A DNA stretch of 64,000 bases from Apteryx mantelli (lineage: Eukaryota; Chordata; Aves; Apterygiformes; Apterygidae), in assembly GCF_036417845.1 (NCBI RefSeq), contig NC_089979.1, forward strand, positions 122,111,415 to 122,175,414, in the 5' to 3' direction. Every line of letters begins with the position of its first letter. The first letter of the stretch is position 1. The translations under genes were made by a program, and so were the position numbers. Of the stretch, positions 1 through 14,110 are shown piece after piece. Under the pieces are notes generated by a model. That model was not told the DNA's origin. It saw only the letters and a program-made list of their open reading frames with translations, and ran no database searches.

Positions 1-3000
1 CTTCGTATCCACAATCTACAATATTTATGACTCTCCTCCTCCTGCAGCCCAATGCAGCAAGTCTCTAGGAGTTAAATAGCTGTCCCTCCCCCCCAGCACA
101 CCTTTCTCTGCCACTTACAAGATCCCACAACTTTTCTGGAGCCACAGCAGAAGCCCATGAGCCTGTGTGCCTCTTCTCATATATACAAGAGCCACTAATT
201 CAAACAGGCTTCTCCTCTGCTTTGCCAAACAGCTAGAGCTCATCCTAATGAGGAGGCAGATCTCTCATTTCCTTTCTTCAGTTGGGCTGCTCTTTGCCTC
301 ACCTCTGCTTTCTGAAGGGGCCATGTCCTAAAACTGGAAAACGGAAAGGCACTAGCCCTTGGTCTACAGAGAACATGTGCCATTTTTGCATGAAGGTGTG
401 CAAACACCCCTTGGCTGTTTGGCTGAAAAAAAATTACAGCATAAGCTTACAGCGAATGAGATCTTCTCTTTCTGTGGAACTTTCCATGCCAGGCTGCATT
501 ACATGTAGGCTCACAGTCCAATTAATGCAATTTAGGATCAGCAACCTAAGAGCTCACTGAGATGGGAACAAATGGCTGAAGGGAAGAGGGTGGATGACCT
601 ACTCTGTATATCTGTTCATGAAGAGCAGCATGAAACTATTTGAACTCAATAGTCAGTGTAATGAGGAGCCAAAGAAGGCTGTTACAGCTCATATAGGAAA
701 AATAATTTGAATTGTCAACATGTTTTTAGTGCTTAAAAGAAAAAGGAGTAATTAAAAAACAAAGATACATTGCATACGGATATAAAAAGTAGTAAATAAC
801 ACTATGGAGAGTATAAAGTCATTTCCTCCAGCATATCCTCTTTGCAAGTGAGGCCTCAGCACAGCTGCAGTTTGGACCAGCAGAAGCACTGCTCTTGCCA
901 GAACGTTTGCCAGTAGAGCTTGTCTTCTATAAACGATAAATAAGAATGGGGGTGACTAAAACATGGTGGATTCAGTCCAAATTTGGGTTCCACTGTTCTA
1001 AGTACCACATAAACATACAGGTAGGCAAACCTGCCCCCAAACACTTGTAATTTAAAGACAAAAAAAAATAGAGGAGGAAGGACATGTATAGCACATACAA
1101 ATGGCAAATTCTGGTTATATGGTAGCTTGTATCACTATAGGAAGAAAGAAGCCAGGCAAGTCAAATTACTAGGGGCAAGGAGAATTAGAAAGAAGAGCAT
1201 TATGGAGAAGGGGGAAAGGGCTGGACAGGAAGCAACTTGCTTAGGGGCTCGGTTTCCTGGTTCAGAGTCACTCTGAGCCAAGCGGGCAGAGAGGTCTGCC
1301 TCATGCAGTCCACAGGTTGCAATCACCCAGCCCTGCGCAATGTGGGACTCTGCAGAGGACCCTCCCAAAAGGTGCACCATGCAACTGTTTCCCTTCCCAG
1401 CCATGCACAGCCTGCACTCAGCAGCAGCCACATGCTGCACTGGCCTGATCACTCAGCTTCTGTGTCAGTTAATTTAATAAAATGTCTATCCCACAGCTGT
1501 CTGGGACCAGAGGAGAGACCCCAAGCAGTAACCCAAGCTCCCCAAGCAGCTCTCTGCATAAACCTTTGCTCCTCTTACCATTTATTGCCCTTTGCATTTT
1601 CTAGAGAAACCCCCTGAGTGCCAAGGAAACCCAAATGGCAACATAAGGCTATCAGGGCTGATACACTCCACAATACATCCACATAGGAGTACCTATGGAG
1701 ACCCTTCTGACCCCCTCCCTGCCTATGCAACCATGTTGCTTTCTAAAAAAATCTAGGGCTTAAAGAGAGAAGAGGGAAAATGGTGCACAAATATGCTTAT
1801 CCCAACATTCAGTCGTTCTGGGGCCAGGGTGCTGGGCTGAGCCCCACAGTTTAGCTACAACCTGAGAAGCAGTGTCACAGGAATGGAGAGGTTTAAATAC
1901 GTGCACGTGCTGTTTTTAAGCATGCCTTTCAAAACTTCGCTGGTGCGCCAAGCTTAAGAAAAGTATTGGCCATCTCCAAGCTTTTTTCATTCTTCTAGGC
2001 CACAGAAAAATGCTCCTTTTCTCTATGCTTATTAAATTCCTTTGGGTTCATATGTGAATTGGATGATTCTAGGCTTTTACCCTCTCCTACAATAACAGGC
2101 AAATGGGTATCCATTCTGCTAGCTTTCCTGTCGATTTTGTGATTCACAGTACAATGAGTCTGCCTGTCTTTCTCTGAACTTCAGCCTTAGGGCAAGGAGA
2201 ACTTTCCTAATGGGGTGAATTATGGGGCCGTTTGAGTGTCTCTGTTTGGTATTGTGTTAGAAAGATTCCTGGTTTGTGGAAACTTCCTCAAATTCTTTTA
2301 TCAATCATTTTTGGCCCCTGCCTCTCTAATGAGTATATCCACATGAAGAGACTAATGACTTGGTAAGTCCCAAATTCCAACAACAGTTACTGTCCTCCAC
2401 ATCCCATCCCACACCCCAGCAAGTCGTAATAGTGCCAGCTCACAATTTAATCAAGATACTCAGTTCACATCTCTTAACATCATCACTTAAGCTTTGAATT
2501 GTATCTGCTTCTCTTTGGTCTTATCAGCACTGTTTCAATGTTGATTTCTGATGGTATGTCAGTTTGTGCCCCAGTGGCCAACACACAGCTAATATATGTC
2601 CCGCTTGCTTTAGGGGAGACTAGTCTAGATACCTTTGGCTGCAGTGTTATCCACTGTTCCCCTGAAGCATTCCTTTTGGTGTGCTCACCATCCTCCGTGT
2701 GCATGCTATACACACTGCTGGCATGAGCAAATACCACCCACAGCTGTTCTTGTGTCCTTTCTCAAATGCTGCATTGTCTTGGCTCACAACATGTGCCACG
2801 GTCTGGGCAGAGCCACATTTTGTTTCTTCAGAATCCAGTTCTGAGCTCTGGCATGCTTTTCTGCCCTTGATCTCTTTACTTGTAGTACCGTAGTTTGCAT
2901 TTTCTAGTACACCCACAGTAGTGAACATTTGTTCACCCTTCATAAATTTTGTAAACTGGTCTGGCTGTTCTCTGATTTACAGATCATAATTGACCTATCT

Positions 3001-6000
3001 CAGTTTTGTGTTCTCTAATAATCTTTCTCTGATTGCTTTGCCTTAGATCCCAATCAGCATATGGCAACTCATCAGGGACTATGGTAACTCCCACAGATGG
3101 AAAAATTGGTTCCTCAGTTTTCACTTTCTTTTTGTATTCCCAGATTAAAAACAAAATACCCTCCTCTTATCTTTCTGTGGTTCATATCATGCCACAGAAT
3201 TCTGAAAAACATCAAGTGCTTCAGAATGGACCATTTCCAGAAACAAAAATTTCATGACTGTCTTCCTTTTTGCTGGTACCCCTTGTCAGCAGAGAGCAAC
3301 TGCAATGCTGCACAAAAAGACTTCTTCACTTGGCCTCCACATTTCCAGAGGATGTCAGCTGCGGCGGCATTTTTAATGGTTTCATTTTCCCCACTCAGAA
3401 TATTTTCTTAGTCCATTATACTCCAGGTACCATCTGCTGTACCATAGTTATACACAGCCAGGAAGCCTGGACACAGTCTGCTTTATTTGGTGGATGAGTC
3501 CTAATTGCTTAGCCTGGCATAACGTGAGCCACTGCAAAGCACAGCATCCAATTCCAACTGCTTGTGCCACAGTTTCTTAGGGGTACGATGCTCCAGCACA
3601 GGCTCAGAAGCAGCTGTGACCAACGATTAGCTACAACACAGAACAGTCACGCTCCCATTCAACTTCTGTGAAGGGAGGAGAGCGCAGCTAGTGAAGTAGT
3701 GGTAGGCAAAAACAACGCGAACAGCCACTCTGAAGGCCTCCATCTCCTCTGGATGCTTTTTATTCCCAGTTTCATGCTAGGAGTGTGGCAGAAAAGATGA
3801 GGCCACAAGGCTGGGAGCTGAGGAAAGCACTGACTAAAAGAAAAGGATGTCCGGATTACAAATTGTCGGAGTCATTCTGCTGCCATGACTGGTGCTGGAG
3901 AGTTCTGGAGGAGAGGGGAACAGGGAGATGGGTTTGTAGCGTTGTCTCCAGCTCTGCTCTGGATGCTGCTCAGTGAGTACATTCCAGGATGGTCCAATCT
4001 GTCAAACGAAGGGCAGGAGCCAGTTTTTGTAGCCCTTCTGCAGGCCATACAGCTGCTGGCTCTGAGCACCTGGCCTGGCGCAAGGGCTGCAGAAAGCAGA
4101 CTTCCAGTCTCATCCTCCTCCCAGGTGGGGTGGCTTCAGCTCCTCTGAGTGGCAGGTGTGACGCAGGCAAACCTGCCAACAGAAACACCGCAGTGCAGGG
4201 TACCACTAAACATCCCTGCTCCATTGCTGCTTCAGTGCCTACTGAAAAGAGATGCCAAGGCTGAATGCAGGCCTGATCCGAATGGGGAAGCTTCACAGGC
4301 CCATGGCTCTGTGGCACCCTGACAGTCTGTTAAGCAAAGAGGAAAGACCTCTATCCCTGCCCAGCTACACCAGCACCCTCTCAGCTGGGTTTGCCTCTGG
4401 ATCTGTGGCTCTCTCAGTCTGCATGAATCTTTCAATGACATGTTTTCTTTTTGATCACTGGCTATTTAGGAGAGGAAACAGTAGGTCAGATGCTATTTCC
4501 ACACAGTGGAAATCGAGACAAATTTGATGGTCTGAGGATAAAGAATATTTACAATGCCCAGAAATCCCATTCTGCACTTTTAACAGTCACACATAAACAG
4601 CCTTGCAGTTCCTCACCCCTGCCCCAAGTAATCTTTTCTCAGAACATCTCAAGGCCCAAGCCTGTGAGATGCTGTGGTTCCTCCATGGAACTCAGTAGAA
4701 ATTGATGGTGCAATTCAGCATTTTGTAGGGTCAGACCCTTGTTAATAAATAAGAAGGTTCTGAGCAAGGAAGGCCACAGGAAGACTTAATAGACAGGCAT
4801 GTGGCTTGGAGAGAGGTCCAGAAAGAAGTGTACCTGAAGAGGCTGCCTGTGGCAAGAGTCCTTTGCAACACTTCTCCTGTGCTCGACATGCCAGTTAGCT
4901 CCATTCACCACTGTCCCAGGAAGCAGGGAAAAGCAACTCTCAGTCTGCTCCATTTCCAACTCTCATCCAGTCACTGGGAAGGAAACATCGAGGTTACAGT
5001 GTCTGTGCTTTCCCTGGTGATAAGTTTCACTCTAAGAAGCCTTGCCATCGAGCTCCTTATTTTGGGGGTGGTGGATCCTGCTCACTTGTGCAAGAAGCAA
5101 GGATAAGCTGGTCCTACATAAAGAAATAGGAAGTGTAAGCAAAGCATGGAGAGGAGCTGCTTTTTATAAATTGGTTTCTGCACTGGCCAATGACTAGCAT
5201 TTAAATAATGCAAATATTAAATATCTAAAAGAATTATTGTTGCATAAAATGCAGTTGAGACAGCTTTACATGTAGCTGTTAGTGCTGCCTGGCAACAGAT
5301 AATACTAAACACACAGTGTTTAAGTGAGACATAAAGCCAGCAAGAGGTAAAGGTCATTTTATTCTATTATTCCTCTTTCCCTTAAAGCGAGGAGGGTTTG
5401 CTGGAAACAAAAATGGGGGCTACTAGAATAGGAAAAACTATAAAATGGCAAACTGAACTACAGCTGAGTTCAACATAGTAATTAATGAGAGAGAGACAGC
5501 CTCTCTCATCATGTACATCCTATGCAGCTCTGCTTGAATGGCTGCCCAACTGGAGAGTAGCTCATCTACAAAACAAAAGAAGTGAGAAGAAAACAGGAGC
5601 AGTTCAAATGAACAGAAACATGTGTAATGTTTTTGAAGGATTAAAAAAAATACTGTGTTAATGCACTATATTGGGAAGCTTGGAGAACTACACATATCTT
5701 AAATCAGTGCAGTTATCTAAGATAACAGTGTAATGGAAATCAAATTAAACAGAAACAAACTACAAGTTGTCAATGCAGCAAACTGTTGTCTCATGGGTAG
5801 AGGCAAATAGGATCCCAGCTGCCATTAACAGTGATAGGATTTCACCTTACTCTCCCTCAAGACTGTGCTAAGATCATTCCCTCTAAATAACAACTCTACA
5901 TGCAACTATATTTTCTTTAAATAACCTTTTGTTTACTTTCTTCAAGATCCAAGAATTAAAGTAGGCAAAAAGAAGACTTAACTGCATATAAGAAAAGATT

Positions 6001-6856
6001 CTAGCTGTCTTGTCTCTATGTAACCCTCACCAGCTCTTCCTACCATTAGGTTTAAAGGTTTAGACAACAATTCAGTGCTAGAGTTAAAAGGAAGGTAGCA
6101 CTAGTTAGTAGCTAGTGCCATCTTGTGAACAAAACCCCAAACACCGTTCCTTCTTCCTTTGAGTCAAATTGTACTTAATGCAGCAGGGGAGGGACAAAAA
6201 AAAAAAACCAACATAATTTTTGCACAAATAAGTAACTTATTGATGACATCTCCACACTTAGGCATAAAATGGGAGACTAAGCCTTCAACCAGGCCAGGCA
6301 GGAGCATCACAAAATACAGACAGTCGAGAGAAGAAAGTTATTTTACAGTATAAAGGACGGTAAGAAAAGCTGTTCCTTTTCTCTCCATTGCAAAGAATAC
6401 CTAATGTTACCCTTACTCAAAAAATATACATCATGTCAGCTGCAGACTTTGGTAACAGGATACTAACGGGGAAACTTTTTTTCCTTTCTTAAGTTAGTTT
6501 CTTTTTTCAACCTGTTTCTTCTGTGGCTGGGCTTTAAATAGCAGTACAAGGCAGGGCTGCACTAAAACCATCAAGTATAAAAGGGGCGTATGCTATAAAT
6601 CCAGCAGGCTGCCAGACATAGAGATCACCAACTCCCCACTCCCCCCACGGATGCTTTGAGAGTTGGATTTGTTGTATTCCAATGATGGGAAGGACCAGAA
6701 AAGAGCAGGTGAAGAGCAACACTGCCACTTCTCATGACATCAGTATTTTTCTTAAAGCCCCTGCTCCTGGCACCATGTAATTGTGACCTGCTCCCTTCTG
6801 CTTAAAACAAAGATTAATTTTGCATCCCACATTGGTAGCATAAAACCCAACAAGGT

Positions 6857-6902
6857 TCCCCCCCACACACACACTTTTCTTTTTCTTTTTCTTTTTTTTT
6901 TT
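6857..6902 (+). repeat. Low-complexity CA then TTTTTC/poly(T) tract
   Basis: A C-run and (CA)5 pass into repeated CTTTTT units and a T-run. It is a simple repeat with no evident function. Confidence 0.8.
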
Positions 6903-7639
6903 CCAATCTCAGATTCCAAGTACCTACCTCAGGAGTTTTTTTATCAGGATTGACTGTATCGATGGCTCCTCCTTTCCCAACACCAAGGATCACCAGAGAG
7001 AGGGAGTCCTTAGACTTCTCTTCCTACTGTGCAATACCCTTTGCCATCCTGGAGTTGCAGTGGCTCTCAAGGAAGTCAGATGAAGTTTTCCCACTGACTT
7101 TGCTGGAAGAAGCAGCTGGCTTTTACCATGTGTTGCCCTTTTGCCTGATCCCTTCTTCATCAAGGTACCTTTGCAGTTACTTCTTCATCTCATGGACTTT
7201 GAAAAACTTGATGATATAGCAGAAGGAATATAGGAAGACAGATCACACACAAAAACCAGTTACTGGTCTCCTGTGTACCATTTTTCACTCCAAGATCATT
7301 GTCTCCTTCTTACAGGGCAGAAAGTGAGAAGCAAGGCTTTAAATCGTCCGGGAAACCAACAGCAGGATTGGGAACAATACTCCTGTCTTTCAAATCACAG
7401 CGACAAGACATTCAGGAACTGTGTTTCCCTTCATCAGAGCTAATATCTCTCATTACTAGAGGATCTGCTCTGCAGCAAGATGGCTTGTTATCTAGCTAAT
7501 GAACCAGGACTTTGGAAATCATTTCTTCAGTCCCATTTTCATAGATATTTACCCTACTTCAAAAGTAAATTACTAATCTCTGTGTCTCATCATAAACGGG
7601 ATAACATCCTTCCTTCCTCTTTTTACCCATCTTGCAGAA

Positions 7640-7760
7640 TTGAACTGTAGGATTTTTAGGACAGGGACTGTCTCTTACTCTTTTTGTCTATAGCACCCAG
7701 AGCAATGCTGTCCCATTCCTGATTTGGGACTCCAGAGATCACCACAGGCGTGCAATGACC
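7640..7760 (+). repeat. Possible ancient L2/MIR-type 3' tail
   Basis: Contains aggacagggactgtctctta followed by tagcacccagagcaatgctg. This resembles the degenerate shared 3' region of L2-like LINEs and their SINEs, remembered as 'cagggactgtctctta…agcgcctagcaca'. It is old and diverged; the assignment is from memory. Confidence 0.4.
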
Positions 7761-10700
7761 TTTGTTAAAGGGGCTTCTTCAAAAGAACACTCTTTGGAAG
7801 ATGCCATATGTTAAACTTGAAGTTTGGGCTCCTTTCACGTTGGTTTCAAAGACTCTCCTGTAGCCCTGTACAGTCTATCCATTTGGGGATCTTATACTCC
7901 TTTCCACCTTCTGTAGTATTGAACCCATTCACCATAAAAATCACTAAGAATAAAAACTGAACTAAAGTAAGGATATTCAATGTTTAAAGGCTCTAGGAAA
8001 TGTCAAATAAAGCCACAAAAGCAAATTTTTCAGGGAGACTCACACTTTACTCTTATTTATGAACATAGTCATCAGTAACATAATTCAAATTCTCTGCAAT
8101 ACTACATGAAACAAAACCATATAATCACAGTAATAGACAGTTACACTGTTGCTACCTGTGTTACAAAACCATTTGAATGTCCCTGGAGCAAAGTGTGTCA
8201 TTTCACTTTTTTTTGGTGCTTAAATGTGAAAAATACCACCATTGCAGCTACAGTTTTACTTGTGAGCTTTATAAGAGTTCCCTTTTGAACACTGCAGGTA
8301 CATTTTAGCTCCTCTCTTTTTTAACTTTTGAAAGTTGCTTTCTTTTTTTTAAAGGATATTCATCTTTGGACCTTTATTGCAGCACTATAAAATGCTGCCT
8401 GCCATTGCATTTCCTGCCAACAGATAGGCTGGCCTGGCACACGAACAAACCATATTGCTGCTAGCACTCATGAAGTCCTGCTCTTTCAGCTCCTCAGTGA
8501 AATTGCAGGCATGAGCTATTTCGTCGTTGACAAGAAGCCTTTCTGTTACAGAAGTACTAACATGCCCTAAGATTTGTTACAGCCAACAAAATCATTATAT
8601 CTCATTGATCTACTACTGCTGATCAAAACAGACAAACAGCTCCCACACATAAGACGTTTGTATGAATGGATCAAGTACAAACTATGTATCACAGAATGGA
8701 AGTAAAAGCTCTTGGTACCAACTGACAAGCTTACCCTGTCTCTGGTGGGCTTTTGAGAACTACACTGCCCTTCTTCAAAAGATAAATGTGGTAGAGCCTG
8801 CTTGTGATAGAGCATACTCTTTCCTTTGAAGTTGAGTTATGTTCTTTTAAACCTTTTGTTTAGTGGGTTGCAAAGGGTCTCTTGAGTAGCAGGGCAGGCT
8901 AATATTTGCCAGTATATTTTGTATAGAAGAAAATCTGTTTGGAAGAGGAAGGATTTTTAGTATTTCTCAAATACACTCTGGCTCTGCCTCAGTCTGATTG
9001 TTTCAGGAAGTTTACTTCAAAGCGGGATCTCCTCTGTTCTGAGCTTTACCCTCTGTTCTCACAGGCTTTCTCCTGGCCTCTGTGGCCAGTGTTGTCCCAG
9101 AGAAGTACAGATCAAAAATGTCTAGACTGTTTCTGATCCTTGGTTTATCAGCCACTTTCAAAACCAGAAACAAAGCCTGGAACTGATATTGGAAGCTGAC
9201 CCAAAGACAGCAAAGAGACTTATAGTGATGGCATAGACTGTGGGACAAAGAGGGTACTTGACTGTATGAGGCAGAGAGTCTAGAACACTTTTATATTCAA
9301 CTTTCAATAAGTGATTCACATTCATCCAGCCAAGAGGTGAGACACTCAATGCTCCTTGGGGCCTGGTCCTAATGGACACAACAGAGCATCCCAGAATGCT
9401 GCATATGAAAGGGTACTGAAGCCAGCGTTTCACTCCTAAGTCTAACAAGTCGATTCAAGGATTTCAGGTTTCATGCTAACTTCAGAAAAACATAGTGGTA
9501 ATGATTTTGTGACTTCTTCAGGTATTTCTCTATTCCTATGAAATTTGCTTCACTAATAAAGCAACAAACAGAACAGATTAATTGATTGTATTTGTGTAGA
9601 GAACAACTCTTGCCCCCCTTCCATCCCCTTCTTTAAATGCTCTGGTTTTAGCATAACAGCAACAGGTCTGGTAAATTTAAAAGAAAAAGGCTTCTATTGG
9701 AAGAGAGATGATAAATATTTCAATTAAATGTCACTTTCCCATAAAAGCTTGAAGCCAAGGTTGAAAAACAGACAACCAACAAAAAACTAGCTTCAAAATC
9801 CTTAAGTTATAGATGCACAACAATCCCATATGCATGAAGATATCATTGCCCCAGTGAAGAGTAGCTTCCCTGGTATTCAAAACCTACTACAGAAATTCAA
9901 GCGTCCAGAGAAGTAGACTCCAGAAAAGCTAGTGGAGCCTAGGCAGTGGGCAGGCTGTGGCTGCGGTTTGTCTACTCCTTGACTTTTCCCTACAAGTATT
10001 CTCTGTTATTCCTGTTCTAAGTTCACTAGACACTACAGATGCTGGAAACCAGAGCTGAAGTTGATAGGACACATCCAGCTTGAACAAGGATGAGACAGCA
10101 CAGATGCTCCAGGGTAGGTACTCTGAAAAGCACTGACATGATTGTGAAATATAAATCTTGTTACAAGTCAAAGGAGAAAACCAAACCTGGATTTATACTT
10201 TTCAGTCACACAGCTGCTTTTCAAAACCTTTCACTTAACATATTCTAGAAGCATGCATTTAGTTCCAATTGTGTCTTTGGCCAAGACTTCCAAATGCTAC
10301 CAAATTTTCCAAGGATGAAACCTAACACTTGCTGGAGATGGGGTAATAATCTCCAACCTAGGATCATTTAAGTAGAGGTATACGAAATCACTAGTCCCTT
10401 GAAAAGTCATGTACATGTTTCCTTGTGCCCTTGAGTCTCTCAATTTCACAGCAGCAGTATTTTCTCCCTGCTGTAAACACAATGAATGGTATCAGTAGTA
10501 GGTAGTGCTTGGTTCAGCTTGGGAAGGCAGGATGAAAAAAAAGAGCTCTCTAATGAAACATCTTACCTGGCTAATGGCATTTATCTTTTCAAGCAATGCC
10601 TCTGTGTGCCTCCCCACAGTAAAGGCTTGCCATCTGCCTTGTTCTAATAAATGAACTCATATTACAAATACAAAGTGCAAACATAGTCATATCCTGAACC

Positions 10701-13700
10701 TACAGCACCCCAGAGGCTCACATCTTTTTGCCAACTGTATACAGTAAACGTTTGCTCCCAAATGTTTGAAATGGCTTACAATCTTTCCTCATAAGAACAA
10801 GCATAACCAGCTAAAAATTCATCATAGCTACACTATGGGAGGTAAAAATCCATACAAAAAGACTTATCTATTTTCACTGACCATATCATCACACATCTTT
10901 CCAACACAAAACTGAGTTTCCTAGAACGTCTTGCATGTATTACTAATATTGCACATAATGAGACGATGCCCTTCTCCCTGCCTGTATCATTAGTCTAGTT
11001 TTAGAAGCTGCAGGCTTTCCTCCCAAAATTTCACCCTTTAGATGAACAATCAATTTTAATTGCATGTCAGCCCTGGCCTGTGAAACTAAGTAAACTTTTT
11101 TTCCAGAAGCTCAAACACACCCTTTTTCCTCCATATACCGATTCTAACACTGATTGCCTCCCCAGCTTTCAAATAACTCTTCCAGTAAAACTCTTCTTAA
11201 TTGGTAGTTTGTATCTCTCAATATGTTCAGATGTATAAACTGTACAACAAAACAATAGAAAAAGTCCATTAAGCCTATAAATCACCCTTCAGATTCTATA
11301 GACCAATTTCCTCCTATAAGGCAAAAGCTATTTCTTTTTCAGCTGGCTACTGATGCTTATAGATGCTTAACTTGAGTCAGTTAGATTTTCAGGTACAGCT
11401 TTTACAGCACATTGTTTCACACAAATTACATACATTCAACCGTGGGGATAAGTGTTGTATTAACTGCTTAAATACTACGCCTTTAGAACGCAGGGAACCT
11501 TCAGATAGCTACAAGTAATCCAGAAACAGCCTTTTAGCTATCAAAGGAACCACACAAAGCCTGCTGTGGTGCCATTACTTTCCCTTTAAAGTTCAAGCAT
11601 ATTTTTTTCATTAGCCCTATTTTCTAAGGAAACAGGGCTTATCCATGTATACAGCATGCATGTAATGTGTGTGTGGATTTCTGTTTGGGCTTAGCTTGTT
11701 TTTGAACACACCAACCAAATTTGACAGCACAGTAAAGGATACAGAATGGCAGAAGACTCAAAGGCATTATATTTCTGTTAATTTTGATTAAAATAGCCAA
11801 AAAGAGAAAACAGACCTTATCAATGCTCTCACTGAGGGAGAGGCTGCCACATGAACATAATCTCTTATTATTTGCTCTCCAGTTCCAGTAGGAGACAGAG
11901 AACCCCACAGAGGAGAGTGACATTTAGGATTCCCTAACGACAAGAAAAGCTCTGACCAGAGCACACGCTTTATTAAACATCAGAGAATCTAATCACAGTA
12001 CATCAAACCATAAAAAGCATCAGGTTTTCTTAGTTCCACTGCTATTTATTTGCTTCTATTCTAAATATTGCTCAGAACAAGGTGGTAGCATGAAGTAACT
12101 TGCTGGTTATATTTATGCCTACCAGACAGAGCAGCTAGTTCAGCTTACAGGAGACAAAAGCAGGGTCTTCTACAGACAATTAAACCAGCTCCCACTGATT
12201 GACAAGAACTTAAATCAAGGAACAAATCAACATATTCATCACAATGATGGCATAGTAGCTTGTCTGTGCAAGGCAAGTATGATTCAGTACATGCATTTTG
12301 GAGGGGAGGTCTTTTTCACACTATTTACCCCAATTACAAGGTCTTCCTAAGGACAGTGCTTCAAGTAAGGATTCCAGGTACTGGTTTGCAAATGCTGAAG
12401 GACTGGTGCGGGGGGGCGAGTACATCCACTTTACTCAGCACTACAATAGCCACATGTATCCCATCAGTTACTGTGTCTGACATGATAAGGCAAGGCCTCC
12501 TTAAAGCTAACTCAACTCCCTCAAAATTTACATGGAGCTCACAGAAGCAGAGGTATAGAGGCCTATTAAGCCTTTACAACCATTCACCACAAAATAACCT
12601 TTGCCTTCTGTCAACTGTAGCTGAAAGGCTTTCTGGTGGGGGGCTAGTGCAAGCCACTTCATTTTTGAGGTCGGACTGGAAATGAGACTGAATGAGAACG
12701 AAAAATTAATAACCACTACTGCTCTTCCTTGAATGTGTTGCTATACAAAAAGCAACAATAGTTCCTCAAGCAGAAACAGACAGGAACACTGATGCTACAA
12801 CCATAAAAATGTGTATTATTGTTCAGGCAATATTTAGTCCAGTGCAAAAAAGGAAGTCAATTGCTGTATGCAGCTAAGTATATTGGGTTGACTCAAATCT
12901 TCTGATTAATTTATTTTACTACTTGCCTACATTGCCTTTCCTGAGATGTTCGCACCTCAGTGCACTTGCCTCTGCATATGCTGACAGTCATATGCCGAAG
13001 TGATGGGGAGCCATGCAAGGCAATCCTTCAGTGTCATTTATGTGCTATATGCTGTGTATCCTAAAAGGACCAAGCATCCAGCCCTGCAAGGTGCTTAGTG
13101 CTGCAGGGCTGAAACCCTAAAATTAGGAGAGCTCAGACTACATGCAGTGATTGAAGAACTGCTGTACTGGAGATGAACATTTACTGAGAGAAGCCACAAA
13201 ATGATCATTGCTCAGATTATAACAACACTATCACTGTTATACCCCTTTTTAATATATTTTTTCATTTACTGTAAATGTTACCAGACATTTATTACTGGTA
13301 TGGCAGAAAGTGCTAACAGCTTGCATGGCAGGGGTCAACAATTTATAAGTCCCCAGGATGATACTCTCCATGAAGAAGAGATGTCATGTAATAACCAATG
13401 TCAAAGAGCTGTTAGGAGAATTGTGTGGCTTAATCTCTTTTTCCTCTGAGGCCAAAGTTTGATGACAAAATAAACACAGTAAATCCATCTTTGGGGGGCA
13501 CGGTACCGAATCAAAAAAAGCTGTGGTGCCCTGACACAATGCAATGATCTGCTGCAAATTTGTTTAGAAACATATCAGCTGTGTAAGGCACAAAATTCTG
13601 ACTGATTAACTTTGTATCAGTAGGCTTTATACTGCATAAGTTAACATTTCTCTCCCTCCATGCACACACAGCTAGTATAAGACTGCTGAAAAAATCCAGT

Positions 13701-13825
13701 TTCACATGTAATGGCTAGTTTGTTGTACCCATAGGCAAATACTCCCCTCTTCCACATCAGATGTGTAAGACTGTATCACCTAGCAACACACAGCAACACA
13801 CAGGTCCAGTAGAACAGTCTGAGTC

Positions 13826-14110
13826 ATACAATCACGCAGTAATTTAGGTTGGAAGAGATCAAATCATAGCCATCCTCGAGCAGGTTGCTCAGGGCCTTGC
13901 CCAGGCAATTTCTGAATATTTCCAAGGAGGGAGGTTCCACAACCTCTCTGGGCCCCTGAGCCAGTGTCTTACTCGCCTCGCAGAGAAAATAAATTTTCCC
14001 TGCGAGGAAAATTTTTTCCTAATATCCAATCGGGATTTCCCTTGTTGCAGCTTGTGTACATTGCACAAGATCAGCGCAGTCCATTGCATGAGTCACCAGA
14101 TTTTTCCGAG
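13826..14110 (-). repeat. CR1 LINE 3' fragment, antisense
   Basis: The plus strand reads as the reverse complement of a CR1 3' end: ggttggaagagatcaaatca, then gcaggttgctcagggccttg, ccacaacctctctgggc and ttcctaatatccaat. The element's 3' end is on the left. It contains a strong hairpin (13976-14007) not expected in the consensus. Confidence 0.85.

Larger units (their letters stand above)
1..13829. other. Gene-free region downstream of METTL6
   Basis: Ordinary AT/GC mixture with only short chance ORFs and no exon that I recognise. SH3BP5, which lies beyond METTL6 in human, is not seen; its CpG-island first exon would be conspicuous. A pyrimidine/CA low-complexity tract is at 6857-6902, and a probable old LINE/SINE tail at 7640-7760. 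Confidence 0.6.

Noticed and set aside
12260-12685. A 141-codon plus-strand ORF as a small gene
   Set aside because: No recognisable domain, no splice-site support and ordinary intergenic composition; length is within chance.
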